64,000 nucleotides of DNA, taken from Gambelia wislizenii. Lineage: Eukaryota; Chordata; Lepidosauria; Squamata; Crotaphytidae. The stretch is taken from contig JAUMIR010000003.1 in the NCBI GenBank assembly GCA_030847615.1, forward strand, positions 72,798,001 through 72,862,000, in the 5' to 3' direction. The notes below the pieces were generated by a model. It was not told the origin of the DNA and made no database searches. It saw only the letters and a program-made list of their open reading frames with translations. The translations under genes and the position numbers were made by a program. Position 1 is the stretch's first letter, and each line of letters starts with the position of its first letter. This document shows, one piece after another, positions 30,836 through 42,189 of this stretch.

Positions 30836-32900
30836 ATAATAAAATCTTAGAATCACAGAAGGATCTTTAGAAGGGACCACAAAGGCCATTTAATCCAACC
30901 TCCTGCCATGCAGGAATACGCAACTAACGCACTCCTGAGACATGGGCATCCAGCCTCTATTTAAAGACCTCCACAGATGGAAAGTCCAGCATCTTCTGAG
31001 GTAGTCTGTTCCACTCTCAGACAGCTCTTACAGTAAAGAAGTTCTTCTAACATTTAGGTAGAATCGCTTTTCTTGTAGTTTGAACCCACTGATTCATATT
31101 CTAGTCTCTGAAGCAACAGAAAACAAGTTCACTCCATCATTTACATATCATCCCTTCAGATATTTAAAGATGGCCTTCATGTCATCTATCAGTCTCCTCT
31201 TCTCCAAACTAAAAATACCCAGCTCCCTAAGTTGTTCTTCATAGGGGTTGGTTTTCACACTTTTGATCATCTTGGTTGCCCGCCTCTAGACATGTTCAAA
31301 CTTATTAGTATCCTTTTTATTAATATCTTGAACTGTGGTGCCCAGCATTGGACACAGCATTCTAGGTGAGGTCTGACCAGACTAGAGTGGCACTACTACT
31401 TCCATTGATCTGGACACTATACTGTTGATGCAACTGAGACTTGTATTGACTTTTCTGGCTGCCACATCACACTGTTGACTCACGTTTAGTTTGTATTCTA
31501 CTAAGATCCCTTGATCCTTTCCCCATGTACTGCTTTTCAGCGAGATGTCATCCATCATATATTTGTGCCCTTCATTTTCCCTGGATGTAGTACCTCACAT
31601 GTACCTGTTGAAATTCATTTTGTTAGTTTTGGCACAATTCTCCAAACTGTCAGGTTATTTTTAATTCTGACCCTGTTCTCTGGGGATAATTTGGTGTAGT
31701 CTGCAAGTTTAATAAGCACATCTTCATAAATATCCAAGACATTTATAAAGATGTTGAACAACATCATGTCTAGGACAGGACCCTGGGGTATAAGTTCTTA
31801 TACAAATGTATTTTAAATCTCAATTCATCTGAAAGTTTTTCATACATTCTCCCAGGTTTCTTTAGACATGCCCACTTTTCTTCCTTACTGGAACTGTTTG
31901 CAATTGTACCTTCAGTATCTCACCTTTAAGAAATATCCATGCATCAACTCCCTTCCCCTTTTGAGCATTTCTGACCATGGTATCTCATCCATTATTTACC
32001 TAAGCTTACTGAAGTAGGACAGAACACATGCCTGACCACATCTGGCTTCCTGTTTCCTCTGTATAAAAAATCCCAAGAGGACATTGTCACCCCCACCTAA
32101 GGATCCCACTACGTCCACCCTACTGACCAGTTCATTAGGATCAAATTCAAAATAATTGATCTTGTTTCTTCCTCCACTTTCTGGATAATGAAATTGTCTG
32201 CAAGGCAAGTCAGGAATTTATTGGATCTTCTATTCTTTGCAGAATGTGACTTCCAATAAATATCAGGGTGGTTGAAGTCTCCCATTAATAGTATTCCTCC
32301 TTTTTGAATGTTTGGTCATTTGTTCTAGAAAGGCACCATCCAAATCTTCAACCTAGCTGGGGGGCCTACAGTAGCTCCCTAAAATGATGTCACAGGTTTT
32401 TCCTCCCCTTTAATTTTTAACCAAATGATGCCAACCTGTTTCCCACGCTCTAAGTCATGGATTTTCTCACAGGTATGCACATCCTTGATATATAAGGCTA
32501 CTCTTCCTGTTTTCCTGTCTGGTCTGTTTATTTGGCATAGGTTATACCCTTCCATTAATCCAATCCAATTATGAGACTCATTATATCAGTTTTCAGTGAT
32601 GCCTATTACATCATATTTGCCTTTCTTTTGTTAAGAATTCAATTTCATCTTGTTTATTTCCCATACTCTGTGCATTAATGTCAAGGCATCTAAGATTATG
32701 GGTCATTCTCTCCATCTGATTCCTTGTTGTTTTCTGCCCGCTGTTGGCTTCTTGTATTATTGACCCAATTCCCCCTGTATCATTGAGATTAATGCCTCAA
32801 GTATTTGGTGTACCCCTGTCCTCTGGTATACTGTTTACCTGTGTTTCCTCCAGTCCTAATCCCTCTTCTCCTAGAGCTTCATGTCTGACAGTTTTACTGA
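30836..32900 (-). pseudogene. CR1 LINE, antisense, internally deleted
   Basis: Reading the minus strand backwards: the 3' terminus is at 30840-30900 ('aatcacag'/'ggccatttaatccaacctcc'), the 3' UTR to about 31500, then an RT core segment to 31795 (the antisense of LGP..., IFINVLD and a mutated FADD region). At about 31795 it jumps to the ORF2 endonuclease region, recognisable by antisense of 'DFNHPDIYW' (32265-32285) and 'TETW'-type text near 32600. It ends in ORF1/ORF2 junction-like sequence near 32900. Many stops. No part is translatable today. Confidence 0.75.
31400..31530. repeat. Source copy of a 131-bp near-identical duplication
   Basis: Part of the CR1 3' region above. It matches 33026-33156 at all but one position (the base before 'ttgatcctttcccc' differs). 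Confidence 0.9.
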
Positions 32901-33025
32901 ATCTGGCAAAGAGAAAGAATTGCCATACCATAATAAATTCTAAACAACTTAAAGTACAATTAACTTCAGTGTTAACTAGGAAATCCAGTGAGCAAACTCA
33001 AGCCAGAGTAAAAATCTAATTTTTT

Positions 33026-33156
33026 TTCCATTGATCTGGACACTATACTGTTGATGCAACTGAGACTTGTATTGACTTTTCTGGCTGCCACATCACACTG
33101 TTGACTCACGTTTAGTTTGTATTCTACTAAGATCCGTTGATCCTTTCCCCATGTAC
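33026..33156. repeat. Second copy of the 131-bp duplication
   Basis: Same sequence as 31400-31530 with one substitution, same orientation, 1.6 kb away, and with unrelated flanks. Since the CR1 copy itself is old and diverged, the duplication must be much younger. Confidence 0.9.
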
Positions 33157-34033
33157 AAATTAATCAATTTAATTATTTCCAGGTCCTATTATTTCTGCAT
33201 CATTTGGGTTTCCCCCATGGGTGTACAGCATCCTCCTTTTTTATTTCAAACATCCTCTATTTTGCTTTTTACCTCCTAAAGCTATGAGCTGATTGACAGC
33301 CCATCTAGTCTTGCCTTATTTATAAAAACATGAAGAATAACCCAGCAGACCTTGAATACAAATAGCAATCAGTACAAAGAGAATTATCACCACACCACTA
33401 AAGTTATTATGGGGGATAATCTTAAGCCATTTGAGACTTTTGTGAGGATAGCATCCAAGAAGTATGCTAAGAAAAACTGAGTCATGATCATGCATGTCTC
33501 AAGCAGGCACTTCTACATAATACATAATATATTTAAGATTCATTTCCAGATAATGAACATTGTCTCTTCTCCTGTCCATCTCTTGTCTTGATTCTTGAGA
33601 AGCAGAATCCTGCTGTTCTATAAGAGACTCCTTTTATACAAATACAAAAGATTTTTAAAAATTTAACTGGATCACACATAAAGCAAGTCAGTTAATTTCT
33701 AGTAGGAAATACAGGATATCCAAACAATATATTTAGAAACAGGATTTTTAAAAAACTAATTTAGCAGCAGAAAGTTCATTCTATTTATAACGTAGGAAAG
33801 TAACAGCATACACATTAACAATAAATATTTTAATCTCATGTAGAACACAGAACTTTTTGTTTCTGCAATGCTCCTAATTGGTTTTTAAAACTGAAGTAAA
33901 TGGACATACACAGTCTATTTAGCACAGCTGATTACAGTGCAGTCCATGCAGTGCCAGTGTTCACACCCTCCAATGCCTGTTCATTCATATAATGGCCTGA
34001 ATCCTATTGGTATTCCTAATAAGACTAGATACA
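33157..34033. other. Unassigned
   Basis: AT-rich, nothing recognisable. Confidence 0.3.
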
Positions 34034-34694
34034 ATGGCCATGTCCACATGGGCCAAAAATGTTGTACTCACCTCAAACCACACGATGTATGGCTACTTCT
34101 GAGGAGGTAATGAGGCTTATCACCCTTAACTTGACTTTGCCTTGCAATAAACAAAGTCAGAGAACAGCCTGATGTTTTCCAGAAATCCCAGAGTGACCTC
34201 AGGTTCTTTTGGCATGCAGGTAGCTGAATCAGATCCGATTCAGCTGATCCAGATGTCCACACACTAAAAGCCATGCCATCCCTCTTCCCCATGCTAAGCA
34301 GTTCAGGGAAAGTGGATGGATCCCTGTCAGAGCCACTGCAGCTGCTTCTCTGCCGGCTGAGGAGCTCTGTGGAAAGCCTGGCCATTGCACCCATTGCGCC
34401 ATCACTTCTGCTGAGGTCAGAAATGGGTGCCTGGATATGTGATCGAAAAGAAAGGGGCTGCACTACCCCTCCTTGTTGACTGCACAGGTGCCCCAGGCAG
34501 GCGAGGCGCAGCAGCACCGGGGACAAGGAGATGGGCCATTGGATTGATATGGTGTCAGCCTGGCTGGCCTGTGTGGACAACGACACACTGCCACACTAGT
34601 GTGTGTGGCTGCCATCATAGCTGATCCTGGGCCAGTCCAGAGCATAATGCTCCCGACTGGCCCCAGATTAAGTGACCGTTGCAGACATGGCCAT
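34034..34694. mobile_element. Putative GC-rich MITE
   Basis: The outer 'atggccatgtcc.ca' and 'tg.agacatggccat' (mismatches dotted) are inverted. The interior is far richer in GC than the flanks and has open frames on both strands, typical of a non-coding GC-rich element. No transposase. Confidence 0.45.
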
Positions 34695-34800
34695 AGAGTC
34701 AGTGGAAATTACGTAAGTGTTTACTCACCATTTAACTATTGATTCAATAGCTTTTCTCTAGTTGGGATTAACCAACAGAATTCAAGCCAATGACTGCATA
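34695..34800 (+). repeat. Dispersed repeat Y, copy 2
   Basis: Collinear with 17766-17885 ('gtttactcaccatttaacta', 'tagttgggattaaccaacag', 'caagccaatgactg'). Confidence 0.5.
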
Positions 34801-34934
34801 ACAATTTTCTTAGCACCAATCTAATAAAGGATATTAATGAGTGAGCTGGCTTAGAAGCATTGTTATGTGCCAGAATTGTGATCTTGATGCTCCATTTATC
34901 TAAAGGCCCTCAAGACAAATCAACTTCACAAATA

Positions 34935-35126
34935 GGGGCAAACACACTACACAAATAATCCAGTTTGAAACCATGGCTCCTTCCTTTGGAATCTTGGGTT
35001 TGTAGTTTGGTGAGGCAGAGAAAGCTGAAGACCTTGTAAAACTACAAATCCCAGGATTCAACAGGAAGAAACCATGGCAAATAATCCAGTTGCAAACAGG
35101 ATTATTTGTGTAATATGGATTTAATC
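34935..35126. mobile_element. Palindromic MITE, family P, copy 2
   Basis: 'acactacacaaataatccag' is mirrored by 'ggattatttgtgtaatatgg', with inner 'ttggaatcttgggtttgtag' mirrored by 'aaactacaaatcccaggatt'. Shorter than the copy at 20847. Confidence 0.75.
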
Positions 35127-35389
35127 ATTTCTGTTAAACCCATTGTCTAATCATTAGTATTTGGAAAGAAAGGATAGAAGAAGACCAACTGATGAAATGA
35201 ATAAATCTCTCCAAGAATTAATGAACTACAGTATCTTCATAAATTAAAAAGCAAATCTAATCTTAGTTCCTAGATGGCAATTCATAAAAATATTGAAAGC
35301 AATTTTTATAATGATGGAACACTTTATAGAGGAGATGCCAACAAGCATTTGGAAAGTCATTTCCCAGAGAATGATCATACTCATCCATT
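35127..35389. other. Unassigned
   Basis: Nothing recognisable. Confidence 0.3.
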
Positions 35390-35700
35390 CAATTATTTAT
35401 TTGATTTATATTCATATTTCTCCTGAAACTGGGAATCAAAGTGGCTTACAATAAAATATTACATTTTAAAGTACAAACTAAAACTTCATGGCATATTATT
35501 AAAACACAATTTTAATAAATTATATTTTCCAAATATAACTGAATTCCAAACATTTTCAAAATACATTGAAGACAAAGCCAGAACCCACCCATTAAGAGTC
35601 TGTCCTTCTGAAAGGACTCAACTATCAGAAACCCAACTGAATAAAAATAAATCTTTGCCTACCAGTGGAAGAACAAAGGGCAGGGGGCCAGCCTAGACTT
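35390..35700 (-). repeat. L2-like LINE 3' end fragment (antisense)
   Basis: 'aattatttatttgatttata' tail, 'gggaatcaaagtggcttac' and further on 'aataaatctttgcctacc', 'ggcagggggccagcctagac' match, in antisense, the 3' end of an L2-type element or a SINE derived from it. Confidence 0.5.
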
Positions 35701-36507
35701 CTTTGGGAATGATCATAATCACTATATATTGGATTTTTTTTTAAATTTGGAAGATATGCTCAAAATAGGAAGGACAGCTCTGTGTTAAAACACCTCTCAC
35801 AGATAACCAGTCATAAAGACGGAGAGGCTCAGTGCAAAGGAAATGTGGTCTGAGCTGACTGACCTATTTCTGTGCCTTTATGCACTTACAGATGCACGAG
35901 GGAGATCCCAGTAGTGAGATTTCTCCATCACCTTGCTTAAACATTCTGCTGATGCGCAGCACTAAGGCATTTAACTTGTGCAGACTTTCAATGTTTTTCC
36001 AACAAAGGAAACGCTGATTCCAAACTGGGTTTTCACCTGGCTTGTGGTGGAAACAGCACCCTGGCTTGTGGATAATGAAAGGCAGGGAATGGGTGGGGCT
36101 GGGCTGAGGGTGGAACCCTGTTAATTTCCCAGTGGAACTTGGTGTCCTCTCCTGTGTTGCTTAGTTAGAGTGGGACTGGGGAAGGGAAGACTCTGTTTCA
36201 ATAACTCCAGTTCTTTTTTGAGGAATGGACATGGCAAAGTGCCTTAGAAGTTCTTGTTCTATCACTGACCTTCAGGGATAGTGTACCACAAGAGTTCCAT
36301 TTTGTCCCATATCCTTGTTTACATCTATATGAATCTTCTGAAAGAACTCCTCTGGAGTTTCAGGCTAAGGAGGTCACCAAATACACCTGACATGCGTTTC
36401 TACCTCTCATTTCCCTCTACTGAGTGCTGGGAGGCTGTGAAAGTCCTGGATAGCCATCTGGAGACAGTTTTAGATGGAGACAGAAAAGCCAGACCTTAGT
36501 CTATATA
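35701..36507. other. Unassigned
   Basis: Nothing recognisable. Confidence 0.3.
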
Positions 36508-37263
36508 AGGGCTTATCTACACTAGGGGTAAAAATCTGATTGAAATTTGGACTACTTTGTTTGGCCTGGAGCTGCCACATGCAATTCAGACTACTCTGGC
36601 CCAGAGTTAAGTGTCACACTGACATGGCCAAAGCTCGAATCTGCACTGCTCGTTGCTGGGCTTGTCTACACAAGTGATACCCCATGGCACTTCTGTGGCC
36701 CCATTCCCCCCTCCCCCTTTGCACCACCACTGCTGGTGTTCAGTCATTTGTTCTGAGGTCAGAACAAGGCATGGCTGGCTACTCGTACTGACCTCAGAGT
36801 GAGTGACTATGCGCCAGGGCTCTGCCTTCTCAGCAGACAACAGCCCGCTCTGAGGTCACATGGCTGGCTGTTTATTCTGAGCTCAGAGAGAGTGGCTATG
36901 CACCAGGGCTCTGCCTTCCCAGCCAATACTGGAAAGAGGAAGTGGTGCTGAAGGGGGGCGGGAATGGCGGTGCCTGTCAGGCAGTACTTATCCTGCGCCC
37001 CCACCCCCTGAATCCAGGGCAGATGCATTGTTCACAATACTGTTTTCTCCAAAGTTTCAAGCAAACTCTGGAGAAAACTGCAAGTTTTAAAAACCCAGAT
37101 TAAGGTGGTATACCCCAAATTTGGTGCAGATGGGGCTGTATATCATGTGCCTTTATAGCACCAGATTCGGGGATAAGGCTGCACATTGTGTGGAATTATG
37201 GGGCCAAATTATGGGGGGAGGTACAGTTTTTTCACCACTGTAGACTGGTGTCTACACTATGAC
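36508..37263. mobile_element. Putative MITE with 'tctacacta' inverted ends
   Basis: 'ggcttatctacactaggggt' at the left and 'gactggtgtctacactatga' at the right share inverted 'tctacacta'-type ends. A third related motif 'ggcttgtctacaca' lies inside at 36659. The interior carries two similar segments near 36780-36830 and 36850-36920 ('tgagtgactatgcgccaggg', 'gagtggctatgcaccaggg'), a local duplication. Confidence 0.4.
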
Positions 37264-37898
37264 AGAAGATCTGTGACTAGAGAAACTTTTGATCTGTCTG
37301 ACCAGTACTAGATAGAGCTGCACTTCACCTGAACAACCAGATGTGCAGCTTAGAGGTTCCTTTGGTCTCAAAATTATCTCCACCAGTGCTGGCAGTGGCA
37401 TTCAGGAGCACATTTTATCCGTTTTGATTGATCCACTAGTTGTGTCTCTATTTAGAGAAAGCAAACCTTGCTCCAGTAATTTCTGGACTATAGCTCCCAT
37501 AACTTCTTATCACTGCCCATGCTGGTTGTGCTTCATGGGACTTGTCCTCTGAAACATTTGCATGGTCTTGCCTCGCTTGAGTGATCAGACACCTTTCCTT
37601 TTGTTGAGGAGATTAGCTTTAATGAAGGCTAAGGAAATGGGAAGAATGCCTTTCTTCCCCTTCTCCCTATTTTGTTTTTTTCTCAGGGAATGAGTTCATC
37701 AAACTGTGTGTCTGTACAGAAGCTGGCAGTTTTCATGGTAGGATCAGAGACACACAGAGAGCAAAGTTGTCGTCTAAAAGGGTGCTCTCGTGTGGGTGAT
37801 TCCCCTTAAGAACTTGGCAAGGGAACTGTATCTGTTGGGATGCTAATGCTGTGCGCCCCCACTTATCCTGAATATTTATATGTGTGCAAATAAATCAT
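37264..37898. other. Unassigned
   Basis: Nothing recognisable. Confidence 0.3.
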
Positions 37899-37899
37899 A

Positions 37900-38213
37900 C
37901 AGAGGCTGAATATCCTTTATCCAGAATTCCAAAATACTCCAAAATCCAAAATTGTCCACATGGGTGGCTGAGATAATGATATCTTAGCTTTCTGATGGTT
38001 CAATGTACACAAACTTTGTTTCATGCACAAAATTATTAAGAATATTTTGTATAAAATTACCTTCAGGCTATCTGTATAAGGTGTATATGAAACATACATG
38101 AATTTCATCATCATCTTCAAGATATCCCATTGTGTACATGCAAGTATTCCCAAATCTGAAATATGGAACACTTCTGATCCCAGACATTTCAGATAAGGGA
38201 TACTCAACCTCTA
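37900..38213 (-). mobile_element. Tigger-like non-autonomous element
   Basis: 'cagaggctgaatatccttta' at the left pairs with '..aagggatactcaacctct' at the right; TA precedes the left end (37898-37899), while the right TA is lost. On the minus strand it reads 'ggttgagtatcccttatctg', 'catatacaccttatacag' and 'cagccacccatgtggac'. From memory this is very close to a Tigger-group repeat of placental mammals. Non-coding. Confidence 0.7.
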
Positions 38214-39278
38214 CCACAAAAATGCCATAAGTGTTGAGTGATATCATGCAGTGGAAGCCAAACCCCAGTGGTTGCACCCCTGAAGTTCTAACCACTGAGT
38301 GAACTATATTGTAAGATCCAAGATTGTAACTATAACTTTGAGTGGATTCACAGGCTGAATAATTTCTGTGTTTGCCTTTCAACTCAAACTAGTTGATATT
38401 AATTAAAAAGACATAGATCATGTAAGTTATTAAAACTATGCCCACATCAATTTAATATTTAGAATACAAAAAATAAACTCACCTGCCCCCCCAAAACCTC
38501 TCAGTATTTACTATGAAGCAATAAAAATTCTGCTAAAGGGCCTCCTCAAAAGAGGGGGAGAAATCAAAGGAATTTGTCTGATGAACTTTTAATCTAGGAA
38601 ATTCTGGGAGATGGTTATTCTGCATTAGACTATCAGAACATGTCAGTTCATCTCCATAATTCCTTCTACACCTACAAATGTGTGAAACAGGTTTTCAAAA
38701 CACTTAGCTCCTACGTGTTCTCCCAAAGTAAGTAACCTCACAATGTCTGCTCATTGAAAATGTAAGTAATGAGGATGATAACACATAAATGAGCTGTTAG
38801 AAAATACAGCCAGAATTCTACATGGTCTACTTAATTATGTTTGCATAACTAAGAAATATCTCCAAAGTCCAAACCACAAGCAACACTGGCATGGAAGTGT
38901 GACAAGGGTCCCACTTCTGACTGTCATAGCCTCGCTCACCAGTAGAAGGAGGGTGGACATGTCATCCACCTGCACTACAATTGCCAGCAGAACAAACCTT
39001 CTTTCGGTGTAGCTAATGCCTGGTAAAGTAAGTTGTGGGGACAGTTACAATTGTGGCAACAGTGCCATGCTCATCACTACATAGGGATCATAAATACAGA
39101 TCAATTATGAATGCATAACTCCAAGATACTGAAGTCTGGCTTGCATCATTTGCAAATTTCCCACTAATTATGACTGTTTTACAGTTGTTGGGTAGCAGTG
39201 GCTGTTTTTAAAACTGTTAATTGTTTTAAAAATGAGCCTTGCATTTTGTTCTCATTAAGAATCTACAGTTAACAGTAC
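38214..39278 (-). other. Probable ARHGEF4 intron (3' of the exon)
   Basis: Downstream (minus strand) of the donor at 39278. No next exon was found here or elsewhere toward position 1; the SH3-encoding exon is presumably outside the window. Confidence 0.4.
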
Positions 39279-39412
39279 CTCGTTAATAGCAAGTTGTTCT
39301 CCTCCACCACCTGGGTGGCCATAACGATGACTGGAACTTCGGAAATCATCATATAAGTCCTCCTCACTTCCCACATCATCGCTAGACTTCTCCAGTGATC
39401 CATCAGCGATTA
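39279..39412 (-). CDS. ARHGEF4: ARHGEF4 (ASEF) internal exon before the SH3 domain
   Basis: 134-nt exon on the minus strand. The acceptor is 'tttttgtcattttag' just upstream of 39412 and the donor is GAG|GTACTG at 39279/39278. It has two leftover bases, then 44 codons: IADGSLEKSSDDVGSEEDLY, then a serine/histidine stretch (FRSSSHRYGHP), GGGGEQLAINE and a phase-0 end. From memory, human ARHGEF4 has VGSEEDLYDDLHSSSHHY and GGGGEQLAINE directly before its SH3 domain. The paralogue SPATA13 has a shorter, different linker here, so ARHGEF4 is the better match. The protein is a Rho-family guanine-nucleotide exchange factor (for Rac/Cdc42) activated by APC binding to this N-terminal region. The upstream reading frame is open past the acceptor but is intronic. 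No other exon of the gene was found. Confidence 0.85.
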
Positions 39413-39537
39413 CTAAAATGACAAAAACATGTTCAAAGATATTTGGGCCAAATCCAAAATGAGGAAGCACAGTGATCAACATGTTTGTATCAAGCTCATT
39501 AGAAATCTACACTCATAAAAAGATCTACGAAAAGAGG

Positions 39538-39738
39538 TGTGTGTATGTGCCTTCAAGTCATCTGTCAAATTATAGTGACTCTGTGAAGTTTATAGGGTTT
39601 CTTAGGCAAGGAATACTCAGAGGTGGTTTTGCCAGTTCTTTCCTCTGAAATACAGCCTACAGCACCTAGCATTCGTTGGCAGTCTCCCATTCATGTACTA
39701 ACCAGGGCTGACCCTGCTTACAAAAGAGGTACTGAGCT
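39538..39738 (-). mobile_element. 5S-rRNA-derived SINE, copy 3
   Basis: Antisense: tail 'tgtgccttcaagtcatctgt', body 'aaggaatactcagaggtggt' and head ending 'actaaccagggctgaccctg', the reverse complement of the 5S C-box region. The 5S head is shortened on its 5' side. Confidence 0.85.
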
Positions 39739-39843
39739 ATAAATTTTTAAAGCATGTAACAAATTATCCCACTAGTTGTAAGGTCAAATCAACATTCTGA
39801 GCATCTCAAAAAGAAGACACATACATGTACTATTAGCTAACTA

Positions 39844-40072
39844 CACTTGTCCCTTCACATTAACTGGGGATTGGTTCCAGGACCCCCCGTGAATACCCAA
39901 ATCTGTGAATACTCAAGTCCCATTATATGCAATGGCATAGCAAAATGGTGTCCCTTATATAAGATGGCAAAATCAAGCTTTGCTTTTTGGATTATTATTT
40001 TTTAAGAATATTTTCAAGCTGTGAATACTTAAAACCATGAATGCCAAATCCATGGATGTGGAGGGACACATG
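39844..40072. mobile_element. Tigger-like MITE with TA duplication, copy 2
   Basis: Opens CACTTGTCCCT after TA (39842-39843), ends AGGGACACATG before TA (40073-40074). The interior 'gaatactcaagtcccattat' and 'ttatataag' correspond to the copy at 13056-13271 in the inverse orientation. Confidence 0.75.
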
Positions 40073-40074
40073 TA

Positions 40075-42185
40075 TTTTACAACACAGCATGACAGTCAGA
40101 TATCTTCTGCCTTGCTATCTTGTAAAGTATTTATACACTCTTACCGTAACCAATCCACAGGTGATGTAGTGTTATGCTATGAATATATGAGACGGTGTAT
40201 TGAAGTTGTTAAGAGAGGCATGAAGTCTCTAGTTTATCTAAGACATTAACTTAATCTCCAACCTTATCTGTAGCTGGAGACTACATTTCAGTCTCAGTTC
40301 CCATTAGGAACATAGGCATGACAATACTGGCCTAACTTACTGGTGCTGGGGGCTTATGGTCTGAGCCAGGGCATGCTATGCCCTACCACTTCAGGGATGG
40401 CCTACCCCTGCTTGGACCATGGGTCACTCCTGCTTATAAGACTGTTGATTATGTATATGATGAACAGTCAGAAATAGTTCTGTAGCTCTGAACTCTCTTG
40501 GAAGGAATGATAATCTAAAGCCACAAATGTTCCTGATTTCTCTGATTCCAACCTCAGTATTCAGTGACAGATCAACTCCTTTGCTGTAAAAGACCAAGGA
40601 CCATTCCCTGAAATCTCCAGATAGGGCTGGAAAGGATCCATGGGAGAATCCCTAACAAGTCTAACTAAAAATGAGAAAGACCCTTGTCTGAATCCCTGGG
40701 TAGCCATATTCAAATTCTTGAAGCAATACTGGAGCCAATGGTCTGGTTTGGTATAAACCAGCCTCTTTACATTTCCTTTGAAAAAAGAATGCACAACTTT
40801 TTCAGTCTTGAGGACCACATGTAATGCTGGTTTGTGCAGCACCAGGTCATGGATCACCACACACAAGTGCACACATGCATGCATACACATGCATCCCTGC
40901 AATCTTCTCTTTCCTTGCTGAGAGTATAGGAATATATTGCAATGCCTATAAGTATGTGTTGTGTATTGTTATACACAATTAAAAGAGCATGTTATTGGAT
41001 GTGGACCTGCTGATATCATACCTGGATGGTATTTACTGGGAGTAAACGACCTGTATGCACAAGCAATAGCTGCCCACCAACAGAGTATTTTCAGTTGGCT
41101 CTGTTATGTCTCCTAAATCAGTGCTTCTCAGGTTTGGGGGGGATAATTTCCCCCCTAATGCATCAGGGATTGCTGCCATGTTTGTGCCATCAGCTACAAC
41201 TGTTTCTTTCTTTCCTGCAGCTGATGGTTCTCAGACCAGCACCAGGTCATGGATCACCACTATGAGTAGCACTGTCCTACCCCCACAAGCCACCATTTTA
41301 TCTCATGTCACCGTTTTGTACTATGAGCTACCATTTTCTCACTAATTCTAGCTAGCAGAATCTGAAGCAGGGTTGTGGGGGAGAAGTAGATTCTACATGA
41401 GGTCTGCCTACTCATGAATTAGGTCAAAACCTAAGGAACAACAGAAGCCAAACCAAGCTATTCAAGCTTTTAAGAACATAAATGATTGTCAAGGGGAGGT
41501 GACTCTTTAACCTGAAGTGTTTCCTTTGAGTCTGTTCCCTTTTCCTCAATACAACACTTTATTGTTTTGTCAAATGTTTCCATCATACTTTTTCTTTACA
41601 GACCGCCTCTGCCTGTTTCCATTACTGAACTCTATAATTTCAGCTTGAAGACAAAAGTCTCCCGTCATCTTTAAAGCTTTCTGGTTTTTTGTTCCCTGCA
41701 CCTCAGTTGCTATATGATTTGCACTTAGATGAAAAAGAAAAAGTTGCAGCCTGTGTTGAGAAGTGCTCCATTTTTACTAAGCTCTCTTGTTGCTTATGTA
41801 TCTTTGCCAAACATACATTTGTTTGCCTAGCTTAACTCTTTGTGGGGGGATCAGCTGCTTGTTTTCCAGGCCATCTTGAAAAACATTATTTTACCCTGCA
41901 AGAGCTGCTCAAGCTTAGCAAAAGAAAGCAGCAGCAGCAGGTTTCTGCCAACTGTTCTGCTGCTTGCGGCAACACCAAAGAGGAGGCTCAAATGCCATTA
42001 TGAAAATAAGTAAAAGGGAAGGATTTCATCCCCCACTCTTGCTATAATGAAAATTAGAACATCCAAAATGTCAAGGGCCTGCTGGAGGAAAAAAATGTAC
42101 AAAGAAAAGCCTGGTGATTTATTTTGAAATAGCCAGAAATAATGACCCTATGCTCCTAATAATAATGGGTTCAGTTGCTCAACCA
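40075..42185. other. Unassigned
   Basis: Lies upstream of the ARHGEF4 exon (minus strand), so possibly intron. A 24-bp string is repeated exactly at 40837-40860 and 41237-41260 (spacing 400 bp). No exon supported. Confidence 0.35.
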
Positions 42186-42189
42186 ATAA

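Noticed and set aside
34068..34586. 172-codon minus-strand ORF
   Set aside because: Lies inside a GC-rich element with inverted ends; frames are open on both strands and no domain is visible.
39413..39482. Extension of the ARHGEF4 frame upstream as coding
   Set aside because: A pyrimidine-rich tract and AG acceptor directly precede the exon; the extension does not resemble the protein.
40561..40902. 113-codon minus-strand ORF
   Set aside because: No motif or splice support, and part of it is the simple CA/TG-rich stretch and the repeated 24-mer.
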